The translations under genes and the position numbers were made by a program. Shown piece by piece: positions 45,906 to 57,135 of a stretch of DNA of 64,000 nt (within the stretch, counting starts at the first letter, position 1; each line of letters opens with the position of its first letter). A model generated the notes under the pieces. The model was given only the letters and a program-made list of their open reading frames with translations. It did not search any database and had not been told where the DNA came from. The DNA lies in assembly GCF_905147045.1 (NCBI RefSeq), contig NC_065903.1:7068001-7132000 (forward strand), written 5' to 3'. The stretch is from Nymphalis io (lineage: Eukaryota > Arthropoda > Insecta > Lepidoptera > Nymphalidae).

Positions 45906-47560
45906 ATATTACATTATTTTATTATAATATTACATTTCAACCGCAATTTTTCATTAAACGTTTAACAGAAAAAAAACTTTGAAGTTTTGAACTTTTTGGA
46001 AAACGAAGAACAGTTATTAGTATAGATCATAGCGGCCTCAATTTTCTCAATTTAGTTTCAAGTTCAGTTATTTATACAGTCAAAATGCGCGAAAACATTT
46101 ATTTGAGTTCGTAGATTGGACTACAGCGTTGACCAATTTGAATGGAAAAAATACAATACTATATTTTAAACAAAAGTGATTTAGTCCATAGTGGCTTCGA
46201 AATTTTGATATTTGTATGAAACTAAAAAAAAAATCACATAAAAAGGCAAAAAACTACTAAAAACGCTCCGAAATAGTCTTGAATTTCTCCTGAATAAATA
46301 ATTATTATTAAGATAAAATTGTACCAAAATTGACGTTACTTCATAAAGAATTATTTTTTTTTAATTATTTAAAAAAATATCACAACAGACAACGTCTAAA
46401 ATGCTACAAAACGCGATGCATTAGGCGTTCGAATACAGTGCTGCGCGAGCGCTTCTGTAGGACCTATGCCGAAAGAGCGTGAACTGTATAGTGTGCCTAC
46501 CTATTGTTAAATAATTAAATACAATCAAGCTCAATCAAAAAAATTAATTTTATTTAAAATACTTATCTAACGGTCTTAAAAACAAAAATAAAATATAAAG
46601 TTAATACAAAACCATATAAGGACTAATAGCGCTACGGCTTACGAGCCGCACACAAGTCCCAGGTTCGATCCTTGGGCTATTGCCACATTTCCCAGCACAA
46701 GCTTTTATGTTTAATTGGAGAGGTAAATTGCTAAAATTCCTAAAATTAGTAAATGCCTTAAATGGCGATTAATATTATTCTAAAAAATGGTATAATAATG
46801 TACACGACGAAAGCCGCGGATGGATAGCTAGTGGCAGCACCTCGAATGCATTCAAACTCAATCATTGAACATATTCAAACCACACAGTGTAAAGCACTGA
46901 AATTTCACACAAAAAAATGTTATATTGGATTTTGAGATATCTTCCCTAATTATTGAATAGCTTATCATAATTAACAATATTTAAAAAATCAATAAATTAA
47001 ATATTAGAAAAACTTCAAGATTGCTTAGTCACAGCGATAGCGCTATGTCGTAAACTCAAGAAGCCGATCGTGCCATCCTCGTGCGTAAATGTCTAATTTT
47101 GTAAAATGTAATTTTGTGATAGGCCTCTTAACCATTAATATTATTATATAAGCATGGTGTAGATCAATTAATAAGATGTTTCTGGTAAGATAACATATTA
47201 CAACGGGAAAGATGATAATACTAAGAAAACTTTACAAATATAATATAAGAAAAATTAAATAAAAAATTAAAATATTTTTGTTTTTTATTTTTGGTCCTAT
47301 TAATATTAATAATTACATATCAGTATTTTTGAACAATTCTTTTTGTATTATTGTATCTGCTTCCAAAAATATTATCTATATTTATTAAGGTCATTTTATA
47401 TACTTAAAACTATTAATAGGTATGTTCTATCATGTTTTTCCTTTATTAAATTTGATGCTTACATTTGGAAGTACAAAAACAAATTTAGAAAAAAAAAATT
47501 TGCTACTTTAGAAAACCAACTTTAAAAGTATACATGAAATCATGAATAAGTATAGGTATA
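45906..47560. other. Gene-free AT-rich stretch
   Basis: No gene seen apart from the tRNA-like patch at 46618-46720. Confidence 0.45.
46618..46720 (+). repeat. tRNA-like sequence, probably a third SINE type
   Basis: 'agcgctacggcttacgagcc' followed by a good B box 'ggttcgatccttgg', then unrelated AT-rich sequence. The pieces do not fold into a full cloverleaf with a plausible acceptor stem, so it is taken as a SINE head, not a tRNA gene. Confidence 0.4.
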
Positions 47561-47565
47561 ACTTG

Positions 47566-47702
47566 TAAACAGAGAAACTAATAGACGGATTGACGATTTC
47601 CTTCTCACTTACACAAGAAAGGGAACAAAAATTACGTTAGTTTTAGACAAAGAAACAGTTTTCACATTTTTTGTACCTTATCGCGTCACCCGTTTTATCA
47701 AG
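47566..47702 (+). repeat. Repeat family A, copy 3, left part
   Basis: 'cagagaaactaatagacggattgacgatttcc' to 'cccgttttatcaag' matches, in reverse, the end of copy 1 (4500-4608). The copy breaks at 47702 and resumes at 50138, with CAAG at both junctions. Confidence 0.7.
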
Positions 47703-48097
47703 TATTATAACTGTCAACTTAGAATGTCAATGGACATTCAGGGAATAAAAAAAGTAGAAGGACAGAAGGCTTTGTTTAAGAAAAAAAATTAACTTTTCAG
47801 ACGGATCTTGACAAGAAGAGGTTTTGGACAAAATCGTCGCCGGAAAACAGCATAATATACTATTTTGCACGTTGGTGAGGAAAAGGGATTTGACAGTTAC
47901 GGTGGCTCGTTCGAGTAGTATTAAATAATATAAATATTTTTAATATGTTTATTTTGTCGATATTTCATAATTTGTATAAAGTCACGTAAATTAATTATTA
48001 CGTAATGGAGGAAAGGAATTAATATTTTACTTCTATTCATCAATATTTAAATTAAATATATGTTGTTAAGGTCGCTTATTAATTATAATAGGTTTGT

Positions 48098-48785
48098 TTA
48101 GGTTAATAAATAAATGGGGTGCATGTCAGTCACCTCCACGTGGTGCACCCTGGGCAACGGGGTCGACCAGCAATCCGATGTTTTTTTCCGGATTGCTTGT
48201 CGATCGCGGCTGAGACTGACGCGGCGGAAGTGTCGCGGGCCTCTCCTGGTACTTCTCTGTTGCGCAGAGTGGACCAGCGCGCGGCTTCGTGGCAAACAGG
48301 AGGACTCCGGGGTCCTTATGGGCCGCCGGAGAGAGAGAGGAGGAGTTGGTCTCCGGGGTCCTCTCGGGCTGCCGGAGACAGGAGGAGGAGTAGAATAAGG
48401 AGGGAGAGGCGGGTTCGCCCAGCTTCGGTGTCGATGCTGGATGGACAGACTTCGGTCACCGCCTCTCAAACTCGTTTTCCCATCCAGGCGCCAGCCTGTG
48501 GTAGGACCGAGGGCCTTGCCTTCACCGGCTGGGCCAAGAGGAGAAAACCTCAATAAAAACAACCGTTGGGTCGCTAACCCATAGCGACGGCCGCAGGCGG
48601 GGTCGCGGTGGTGAGCTAACGCGTTCCCGTAACCCCGCCACCATGCGGTGAGGCGGAAACGAGGAGGTTTTAGTGGGTAGGACGGTGGCCTTCTGCCCCG
48701 TGAGTCCCACATACCCGTCCCGATCGTGTCCGGGCGGGAGGCGTAAATGCCTTTCCTCCTCGAAAGAAAAAAACGTTAATAAATA
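48098..48785 (+). mobile_element. GC-rich retroelement-type fragment
   Basis: GC-rich island containing long but conflicting open frames on both strands, ending in 'aaagaaaaaaacgtt'. Its 3' part ('gaggaggttttagtgggt', 'gtgagtcccacatacccgtcccg', 'gggcgggaggcgtaaatgcc') parallels 49180-49315. This matches the kind of 3' end seen in lepidopteran non-LTR retrotransposons; the class (R1-like?) is a guess. The 204-codon minus frame is not credible as a gene. Confidence 0.45.
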
Positions 48786-49134
48786 AATACGTTAAATCAT
48801 ATTAATTTTGTTCTATTAATTTTTATAGTTAAATTGCTTTAAAAAGGCTTGATCGATTTAGCTTATCTACTAAGAAAGGAAAATAAAAATAATTTGTACC
48901 GATGAATATACTTGTTCAATTAATAAACCTTCCCTGTTCCTAATGCATGTTTAGCAATTTCAGAAGTGGGATAATGCCTAAACGTGCCTAAAAACAACTG
49001 GGAGAACCATCAACGCATCCTGTACAATTTTGGTGCTCTTGGATATCATCAGATTCGTCTGAAGAAAAATTAAGTACAGAATTCGAAACCGATCGAACCG
49101 TCATCATAATAACAAACGATCATTTGGTGAGTCT

Positions 49135-49335
49135 GTTCCACGTCGCGGTGGTATACGCAAGAGATCCCATGACGCTCCTCGTTATGACGGAAAGGCTACC
49201 GCTGGTTTTTTAGTGGGTATTCCGATGCTCGGGACGCACTCGGCGCATCGAACATCGGCGAACCCCACATACACCGCCCCACACTGTTCCCGTGGGGGAA
49301 ACGCGTAATGCGTTTTTTCAGCTTAAAAAAAGGTC
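49135..49335 (+). mobile_element. Second GC-rich retroelement 3'-end fragment
   Basis: 'cgctcctcgttatgacggaaagg', 'taccgctggttttttagtggg', 'ccccacatacaccgcccc' and 'gtgggggaaacgcgtaatgcg' are arranged as in the 48.65-48.77 kb tract; the first part recurs at window position 1-60. Confidence 0.45.
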
Positions 49336-49394
49336 TGTTCCTTACAAAAAATTGAAGTGGATACGGACACTTCAAGCAAAGGTATTATTAAAAC

Positions 49395-50070
49395 TAGGAA
49401 TATTGTTGCAGAGACATGATAAACTCTTGAGACCGGTGGCATTCTTTAGTCACAAAACTAGTAAGTAAGAAGCACTCTATCATTTCTTTAAACTTGACAG
49501 CTTAACTGTTGTAGAAATGCTCAAGAGATTTAGGGCGTATTTGGCTGGCATACATTTTGAAACTATCACAGATTGCATAGCTTTAAGAGAAACTTTTAAA
49601 AATAAAATATCTCTTGCCCGGAGTTGCTAGATGGTGGCTTACTATCCGACAATATGATATGGATATAGCCCTTAAGCCAGGAGTATGCGATAAATATTTT
49701 GATGCTCTTAGTAGGTCACCAGTTGATATTAAGCAGGTGCTTGTTCTTGACTTGTTAGATTGGGTTTGTAGTTTGGGATACACAGGGGCAAGATCATAGT
49801 ATTCGTATAATTAAACAAAAACTAGAGAACAATATCAAAGATCCTGATATAATAAACAATGTTCTATAGGATAAAAAAAAAGTATACAGAAAAATTAAGG
49901 ACGATAACTTACGAATAGTAGTAGTCCCAAAGCTAGCTCGATGGAATATAATGCGAAAATATCATGATGATATAGATCACGTAGGCCAAAAAAAAATCGA
50001 TACATTGATCAAGAACTGTTGGTTCCCATGTATAACAAGATTTATTATAAAGTACGTGGATGTGTGAACA
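49395..50070 (+). pseudogene. Ty3/gypsy-type LTR retrotransposon pol relic
   Basis: Frames with stops encode an RNase H-like block ('LRPVAFFSHKTS', 'RFRAYLAGIHFETITDC', 'WWLTIRQYDMDIALKPG', 'YFDALSRSPVD') followed by an integrase N-terminal zinc region ('KYHDDIDHVGQKKIDTLI', 'NCWFP'). In-frame stops (e.g. about 49627) and missing RT and most of integrase make it dead. No LTR pair is clear. Confidence 0.75.
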
Positions 50071-50137
50071 AATTGTCTCTATAAACGAGATCGAGATTAA
50101 TATACTTGTTTAATTACTAAACCTTCCATTTTCCAAA

Positions 50138-51480
50138 CAAGATCGGCTACTCAAGTAATGAAAGAAACTGACAGATGGCAGAAAATTGCCGGCGTGTGTT
50201 TTCCCGCGTAAGAACGACGGTTTTGTCCCTAAATATAGTTTTCTCAGTGATGATTATTAATGCCATAACATGACGGAATCTAATCACACATTAAAATCCT
50301 GAAGATAATAGGATTTTCTCGTTTTTATAATTATTTATCACGTAAGTGCTGAAAGCGTCATGTTATCAATTAATACTTCCGGTCCTGCATATACGGCTAG
50401 TTCGGGTACATCTTGATGATTATTTATAAGTATAGATTAAAACTTCTGTTTAACAATTTAATTAGTAATTTCATAATCAAATAAATAGTTGATTCATATT
50501 TGTTTATACTTGGAACATTTTATTATATATTATTCTATTTATTAATGGCGCCTTCTGCTTGTCAGCTTCCGGCGCAATTAATAAATAGTGCTTATTGTTT
50601 ATTTATATTTTCTCAAATTATGTCGATTAATCAATGCTATAATAATTTTGTTTTATTATGTATAATGTAAGGATTAAGCTACTAGAATCTTATTTTACTG
50701 ATCTGGCTAGGTTATCTGCTGCTTATCAACTTCCGGTGTAATATATTAATCTTTAATATTTAATGTTACATAATCCTGTATTATGAAATAATAGTTGTCC
50801 GTAAATAATCATTAGAATAATTAAGATAAACAATGTTTAATATTATCTTTTAAGTTTGTAAATTTAGTATTAAATTAGGTCAAGATGTTTTTGTATAAAT
50901 ACCGCCAGTTTAAATATATCGGGCATTGGTATTGTAACCGTTGTAACGAACATTACAAGTGTTTTCTTATATAACGTATCGTCATTTTCGCTGCCACCCT
51001 GGTAATCCACTTTCTATAGTCAGCTAAAAAAATGTCCCGATTTTCGATAAAAATTTCGACTCATCGACAATGTACACAAATAAATACGGAGTCCAATAAT
51101 AGCCTAAAGTGCTTCGTTATCTATAAATATGTTATTTTAATTTAATCTTACTCCTATTGGTGATTTCCTAATGACAACATTATTTAACATTCTTCTTGAG
51201 TTTATAATATTATGCATTCCGATTCAAGAGGCTAACATAGAAATATATGTGGCAATCATTCATAAATTGAAGTTGAAAAAAAAATATAACAAATATTAAA
51301 AAGTAAAATTTTAAAAACCTCGTTTTGTTTTAATTAAATCATGAAAATTATTTATCTCCCATAACACGGAATGCAGTTACTATGGCAACATTATACGCAA
51401 CATTGACAAACTATCTCTTTCTCAATCGGGTTTACACGGGCCCTAGACAGAGAAACTAATAGATCATTAACAAAAAAATC
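50138..51480 (+). repeat. Repeat family A, copy 3, right part
   Basis: Runs from 'caagatcggctactcaag' through 'cggcgtgtgttttcccgcgtaag', 'atgtcccgattttcgataaaaattt', 'caaataaatacggagtcc', 'gcagttactatggcaacattat' to a tip 'agacagagaaactaatagatc' at about 51458-51478. With 47566-47702 it gives a nearly complete element of about 1.5 kb. It has no coding relic in the place where copy 2 has one. Confidence 0.65.
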
Positions 51481-53895
51481 AAATAAATGTATTACTTTCG
51501 TGTCAAACTCTAGATTAGACTTGTAGCTCCCGTAGGTATCAAATTATAACAAACAGTTGGAATTTTCCGATGAGGGGCCTATACCAACTTTTTCAGTGTT
51601 TTTGTTAAAAAACTCTGTTTACGTAAATTTTGTAAGTTATTTTATGAGATAAAGTATAAAGTTGTATTTGATTATTAGTACATCAATTTTATACATAAGA
51701 TTTTGATGTTTATCCTTTTTCTTGCGTTTTACCAGTTGTAGTGTAACGTAGCCCCGTAGTTTATTTTACACAGATGACCATAAAAACATTAGAAGGAGAA
51801 TGAGCACGAAAAACCCTTTAAAGCATACGAAAAAATGTATATTTATATAAGACTATGCTCTTGATATATAAAAAATATTATCAACAGTACAATATCGCGT
51901 ATAAATAGATAATGAATAATAATAGAAAGTTTGTAAACGGTTTTGTAACTACCCATTACATTAAAAAAAACTCTAAGAGCGATTTTTGATGTCTTGCAGA
52001 AAGAAGTCTTGAGAACGTCTTATGATTACTGTTCCTCCTTTCCTTAAATTGCTGAATTACAAAAAGAAAAATTAGGCACTCAAGCACTGATAATTGTAGA
52101 AGTAAGGGTGAAAAAAATATATAAGCGTACGCTTGGAAAATGTATAAATTCTTCAATGGGTCAATGTAATTAATTGTACTAAGCTGATAGACTAAAATGA
52201 GTTTTACCGCTACAATATACCATAATAAGTTTGAACTACGAATCACTTTTTGTGTATGAATTATTACTAAGAAAAGAGGGTGGAATAGAAGAGTTCAAAA
52301 CTAGACATATTAAATGTATAAAACATTTTTTTCGCAACCTTAGTCGATCCAGTTATTCAAATATCCATTCGTTTAAATTATTGATATCTGTTATATTCTA
52401 GGAATGAGGAAAATTGTTCATTATTAATCGTCCTATTGCTTCATCATCAGTTTTTTTCAATTGAACGAGTAGTTGTCAAGTATTAAAAATAAATAGATCT
52501 ATTGCAGCTTTTTTATTGATTGATCTCAAATTACTAAAATTAACAACTGAGGAGATGAGCTGTTGATTCCTTACGGCGTTCTACAAGGTAATATACTGGG
52601 ACCAAAATCTACGCTTTATTTATTATTAGAACTTTTATACTCAATGATCAATTTGTCTTCTTGAAGACACTGCCCATATCATTTTCATCAAAAAAATTGT
52701 AACGAATACACCCAGACACCTAGACACACACACAACACAACACAAGCAAGTAACATATGCACATACACAGAATTACGTTTCGCTATTAATTTACTTTGTA
52801 GCTCCTAACTTTATGTGAATAATATAGGTAATTTATATATTTATAGCTGACATTGCTAGTGACTATTGACTATTTATGCTTTATGGGAGAGGCCTGGTTG
52901 TCCTTAAAACAGTATATAGTTATTTAATTAAATAATCTTAAACATACTATCATATCTTATTAGCCGATCACTGCTATCACTGCTGGGCGAACGTTATAAT
53001 GTTAAGCGTTTGAGGCTGAAAGGTAAACAAGTACAATTTTCGATTGTATGTAAAAAATATCTTATTTCTTATCTTCAAATTAAGTAATTACAATTTTCAC
53101 AAAGCAATCAATAAACACAATAAAAATAAGAAATGCTGGATACGAAGTCAGCTTTTATCTATTGTAGAGCCTGCCGTCATCTTCTAATTTCACTATCCTA
53201 ATGTTACACTTGCCTGATAAACAGTACGTAAAAGAATATTAATATTCTCATAAATTTCCTGCATATCATTTGTTCTGGAAGAAAAGGTAAGTGGGGCATA
53301 ACTCGGAACATGCTGCACTCTCTACTGCCCAACCTACACCACTAAATCCAAAAGAATGTTTAAAGTATGAAGTACACAATTTTGTTTGTAGATTTAGAAT
53401 ATTTAAAAACAACAAATATGCTTATACATAATATTAATATTAAATATTTAGTCAGTCTTCTAATATCACAGATTGACACAGCCCCTCACAAGTAACAGTA
53501 ATCTAATAATACTTGTTAATTTTTATGTTTAAAACCTTTGTTACAGAAGATAAACAAATGATGTACTAAAATTCCAGGCTGTAAAATGCAATAATAATAT
53601 TTGTTTAAACCTTTTTTATGAAGTAAGCTAGTTTTAAATTAATAATATAAATTTTTTAAATTAATAATAAAATAAATTGTTTCAATGTATGTATGCTATT
53701 TGTAAGTCCATTGATGATTCTCATAGCACTTATTACCCCATATCACTTTCACAATTTGTAATATTTTACATAGTCTTTAACAAAGAACAAAAATTAATTT
53801 GAACAGTTCCACCAGTAAATCAAAGAAAGTTCCCAGTGTATAAAGTTTTTCACAACACTTGTAAAAGGCAATAAAGTTCAAAGTTCATACACAAC
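51481..53895. other. Gene-free stretch downstream of YTHDC1
   Basis: No gene seen. A small reverse-transcriptase relic lies at 52560-52690. The open frame 51956-52246 (-) is not recognisable. Confidence 0.45.
52560..52690 (+). pseudogene. Reverse transcriptase relic
   Basis: Frames read 'YGVLQGNILGPKSTLYLLL', a decayed 'GVPQGSILGPLLF' RT motif, then 'EDTAHIIFIK'-like residues in another frame. Very short; LINE origin is likely. Confidence 0.4.
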
Positions 53896-53903
53896 TTTTT
53901 ATT
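53896..53903 (-). terminator. Poly(A) signal of YTHDC1
   Basis: AATAAA on the minus strand about 45 nt after the YTHDC1 stop, followed by a T-rich minus-strand stretch. Confidence 0.5.
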
Positions 53904-53945
53904 AGCAATCATAAAATAATTAATACATCGGTGGTATATTTACTT

Positions 53946-55280
53946 TCAACGACGATCTCTATATGATCTGTGTGATTCACGTTCCCGACTGCGACCATGT
54001 GATCTGTCAGAGGTTCGCCACAAAAACTCATCTACTGAACGTTCATATGACCTTTTATCATAAACAAGCACTGAACGAGGATAATCAGCTAAATCATAGT
54101 ATCTTGGTGGTGGTGGTGGAGGGGGCAAGCCCTCATATGTTGCAATGGCACCACTAAATCCTGGTGGAGGTACGTATGGCAGTGGAGGCAGTTGATGGTG
54201 CATAGAGCGCATGTATTCTGCAACATATGCTTCTGCCGCAGCAGAGCCAGTATTGTTATAACTTTCGCGGTTTCGTGCATACCATGAAGGTAATCGATCT
54301 CTCATATATGGTGATGGTGATCTCCTCTTAAAAGAGGAAGATCCTAATCGATTTCTTGGGGAAATAAAAGGCTTTCTTCTACTCCTTGAAGATGTATTCA
54401 TACGATTTCTATAGCTTGTACCTCTAGAGGCCAATGGTGCTCTATAGGTTCTATAGCTACCCCCACTTTTTAAATAAGCTTTCTTAGAAGCCTCCTTAGA
54501 TTTTCTTAATATAGGTGTCATTTCTATACCCTCATCTTCAGGAAATAGTCTACACAATTCTTCAGCAACTTTAGGTTCTATTTCTTGACCATCTCTGCCA
54601 ATTTTCACTGGTTTACCCTCATTCCAGGGATTGTATAAATGGAGCGTACTGCTAAAAGACAGTTCTTTCCTGCAAATCCAATCTACTTTGAAAACCCCAT
54701 CTAAAACTTTAGCAGAAAGTCCAGGAGGAAGTACCCAAGAAATTGGAGGAACATCTCTACGAGATTCACTTGCGAGTCTTGCAAATCCAGCAAATTTACC
54801 ACTTTCTTTAACAGAAAATATGAGTAGCACGTTTCTAGATTCTCTATATGCTTGATTTAAATTTGCTTCATTTTGGGGTAATGTTGACCATACACCCTTT
54901 GCTTTTGATAGTGTTATATTTTCTGCATTATTGGATTTAATAAGAAAGAATCGTGTATCTCTAAATAAGTAATTTAGTTTTGTCATATAATCATAGGTTT
55001 TGATCTTTGAATTAGTCGAAGTAACACAACGTCGCTTAGTCAGAACGGGAGAATGGCTGTCAGATTTAGTACGTTTACGATTAGCACGTCTCACTTTAGA
55101 CTTATTGCTACTAACTGAACTTATACTTGGCGTACTTGAATCACTCGATGAAGAGCTAGATACTTCGCTACGAGTGTCATAATCTTTTCCCTCCTCTAAT
55201 TGTTTTAACTCTTCCCCGATTTCTGCTTCGACTTCACCAACGCCAAGATTTACAGCGTCAGTGTTATTAGACACCTCCAT
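53946..55280 (-). CDS. YTHDC1: YTHDC1 / YT521-B, nuclear m6A reader, single exon
   Basis: Nuclear protein that binds N6-methyladenosine in pre-mRNA and directs splicing and export. 444 residues from ATG 55280; the frame is open 12 codons further to a TTG but the ATG is the natural start. An acidic, Ser-rich N-terminus with KR-rich localisation-like patches (about 60-95) precedes the YTH domain (about residues 107-245): 'YLFRDTRFFLIKSNNAENI', W131 of 'KGVWSTLP' and W182 of 'ISWVLPPG' are cage tryptophans with the 51-residue spacing of the human protein, then 'NPWNEGKPVKIGRDGQEIE'. The C-terminus is Arg/Ser- and Pro-rich with PPPPPPP near residue 395 and an RS-like tail. No intron interrupts the ORF. 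Frame and domain are intact, so it should be functional. Confidence 0.95.
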   Translation of the reverse strand: MEVSNNTDAVNLGVGEVEAEIGEELKQLEEGKDYDTRSEVSSSSSSDSSTPSISSVSSNKSKVRRANRKRTKSDSHSPVLTKRRCVTSTNSKIKTYDYMTKLNYLFRDTRFFLIKSNNAENITLSKAKGVWSTLPQNEANLNQAYRESRNVLLIFSVKESGKFAGFARLASESRRDVPPISWVLPPGLSAKVLDGVFKVDWICRKELSFSSTLHLYNPWNEGKPVKIGRDGQEIEPKVAEELCRLFPEDEGIEMTPILRKSKEASKKAYLKSGGSYRTYRAPLASRGTSYRNRMNTSSRSRRKPFISPRNRLGSSSFKRRSPSPYMRDRLPSWYARNRESYNNTGSAAAEAYVAEYMRSMHHQLPPLPYVPPPGFSGAIATYEGLPPPPPPPRYYDLADYPRSVLVYDKRSYERSVDEFLWRTSDRSHGRSRERESHRSYRDRR

Positions 55281-55720
55281 TTTCAATATGCAATGTTTTC
55301 TATTTAATTTAATCAAAAAATTACATTCCTAAAGGAATTTTAAAACACAGATTGTCTAGGAGTTTCTCTTCAATAATAAATATTTTATATCATTATAGCT
55401 ATATATTCCGAAACATTGAACTACATGAAACAATAATTTTCTTAAAAATATTGCATATCGCTTGCGCTTCTGCTTCTATTGTTATAGATAATGATAAAAT
55501 TTCTACAAAAGGTACACAGATAACACTATTACAAAGTGATCATTTAAATTTGTAGGCCAATTCACACTATCAATTTTAGCCTAAAAATAAATATATATTT
55601 GTTTAAAAAAAGACATCACATAACATAGAAAAAGGCTTCAGATTTCCTAAATTCAAAATAGAAATATACTCACCCCTTTTTTGAAAATAAATCTTCATAT
55701 TTTTTTTATAATATTAAAAG
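55281..55720. other. Region upstream of YTHDC1
   Basis: Contains the YTHDC1 5' UTR/promoter by position. No motif can be fixed. Confidence 0.35.
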
Positions 55721-55726
55721 AATACT

Positions 55727-56014
55727 TTTTTTTATAGAATAGGAAGCGGACGAGCATATGGGCCACCTGATAGTAAGTTGTCACCAACGCCCATAAACAT
55801 TGGCATTGTAAAAAATGTTAACCATCGCTTACATCACCAATGCGCCACCAATCTTGGGAACTAAGATGTTATGTCCCTTGTGCTTGTAATTACACTGGCT
55901 CACTCACCCTTCAAATCGGAACACAACAAAACCAAGTACTGCTGTTTTGCGGTAGAATATCTGATGAGTGGGTGGTACCTACCCAGACGAGCTTACACAA
56001 AGCTCTACCACCAG
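55727..56014 (-). repeat. SINE-like repeat family 1 copy
   Basis: Reverse copy from 'ttttttttatagaataggaagcgg' to 'aaagctctaccaccag', immediately followed by a family 2 SINE in the opposite orientation. Confidence 0.8.
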
Positions 56015-56039
56015 TTAATACTAAAGAAGAAGTAAGAAA

Positions 56040-56312
56040 CAGCCGAGATGGCCCAGTGGCAAGAATGCATAAATTTTAACCGATGATCGTGGGTTCAAAC
56101 CCGCGCAAGTACCACCGAATTTTCATGTGTTTAATTTGTGATTATAATTAATCTTGTGCTATATTTCTTATCTAATTTCACTAAAATTCTGCCACATGTG
56201 TGTTCCACCAACCCGCATTGGAGCAGCGTTGTGTAATAAGCTTCTCCTCAAAAAGCGAGAGGAGGCCTTAGCCCAGCAGTCGGACATTCATAGGCTGTTA
56301 CTGTAAGTGAGA
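56040..56312 (+). repeat. tRNA-derived SINE family 2, complete-looking copy
   Basis: Head 'cagccgagatggcccagtggc' with A box, B box 'gggttcaaacccg' about 45 nt later, body 'attctgccacatgtgtgttccaccaacccgcattgg' and tail 'aggccttagcccagcagtcggacattcataggctgttactgt'. Best reference copy in the window. Confidence 0.85.
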
Positions 56313-57135
56313 ATTGCCGCGTATGCAGAGTCAGGGTTAATAAATTGTTAATAACTGAATATGATTAATTTAGTTAATCTGTAATCATGATTTACGATTA
56401 CACATTGTAACCGTAAATCGTTATCTTTAATATTAATCTGATTTAGCAAATTACATATAAAATACATTTACTTTCATGTTTGCATTTGATTACTATTGTG
56501 TTATTTGTCATTGCACTCTATATAATAGTAATATTTGAACAATTGGTTGTTCTTAAACTAATAATTTAAATCACAATGATAATTACGTGAGATTTAAGTT
56601 TTAAATACAATGATGAAATCTCTATAATGCCAAAGCAATAACAAACAGTAGATATATTTTAAGTTTTATTATTTCAGTTATTTAGAACAACGATTTTAAG
56701 AAATGAAAGAGACAGAACACCTTATGGTTACAACCTTGCAAATGACGACTTATCTTAAAACTTCTGAAAATGCTAAAATTGTTTCTTATAAAGATATTAT
56801 TAATCTAAAAGTAAAAAAGTAGATTCCTTCCCTTGGAATCTATTATAAGCGTTAATAAGTTTACATATAAAATATATAAAATGTACATACCATAGGTTAC
56901 TATATACATATAAAGAAAAATAAACCTTTTCAATTACACTTATCACCTGATTTTATTTTTTAAATGTTGGCAGCTTGTGTTTTGAATTTACAGAAGTTAG
57001 CGAAAATTAAAAGTTCGCAAAGTCTGCGTTTTAGATTTTGCCTATGTTTTATTTTATTATAATTAATTAATTTGATAAAACAAAGTGAATTAACCTAATT
57101 AATACTTTTTTCGTGTATATAACTCACTTGCAATA

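Larger units (their letters stand above)
47703..50141. mobile_element. 2.4 kb insertion splitting a family A repeat
   Basis: Family A sequence stops at 'ttttatCAAG' (47699-47702) and continues at 'CAAGatcggctac' (50138-50141 and on), exactly in the order seen uninterrupted in copy 1 (4440-4490). CAAG therefore looks like a 4-bp target duplication. The insert contains a GC-rich retroelement-type tract and a gypsy-type pol relic. Two 40-bp segments inside it (about 48903-48942 and 50093-50133) are similar, perhaps remnants of LTR ends. Confidence 0.55.

Noticed and set aside
48098..48712. 204-codon minus and 145-codon plus frames in a GC-rich tract
   Set aside because: GC-rich DNA rarely has stops; frames conflict on the two strands and the tract resembles retroelement ends at 49.2 kb and 1-60.
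51956..52246. 96-codon minus frame
   Set aside because: Leu/Ile-rich translation of AT-rich DNA, no homologous features recognised and no gene context.
55281..55316. Upstream extension of YTHDC1 by 12 codons
   Set aside because: The extension begins at TTG; the ATG at 55280 (MEVSNN) is the normal start.
55840..56079. 79-codon plus frame (also seen at 14372-14584 and 30509-30784)
   Set aside because: Translation of family 1 SINE sequence, recurring with every copy; not a gene.
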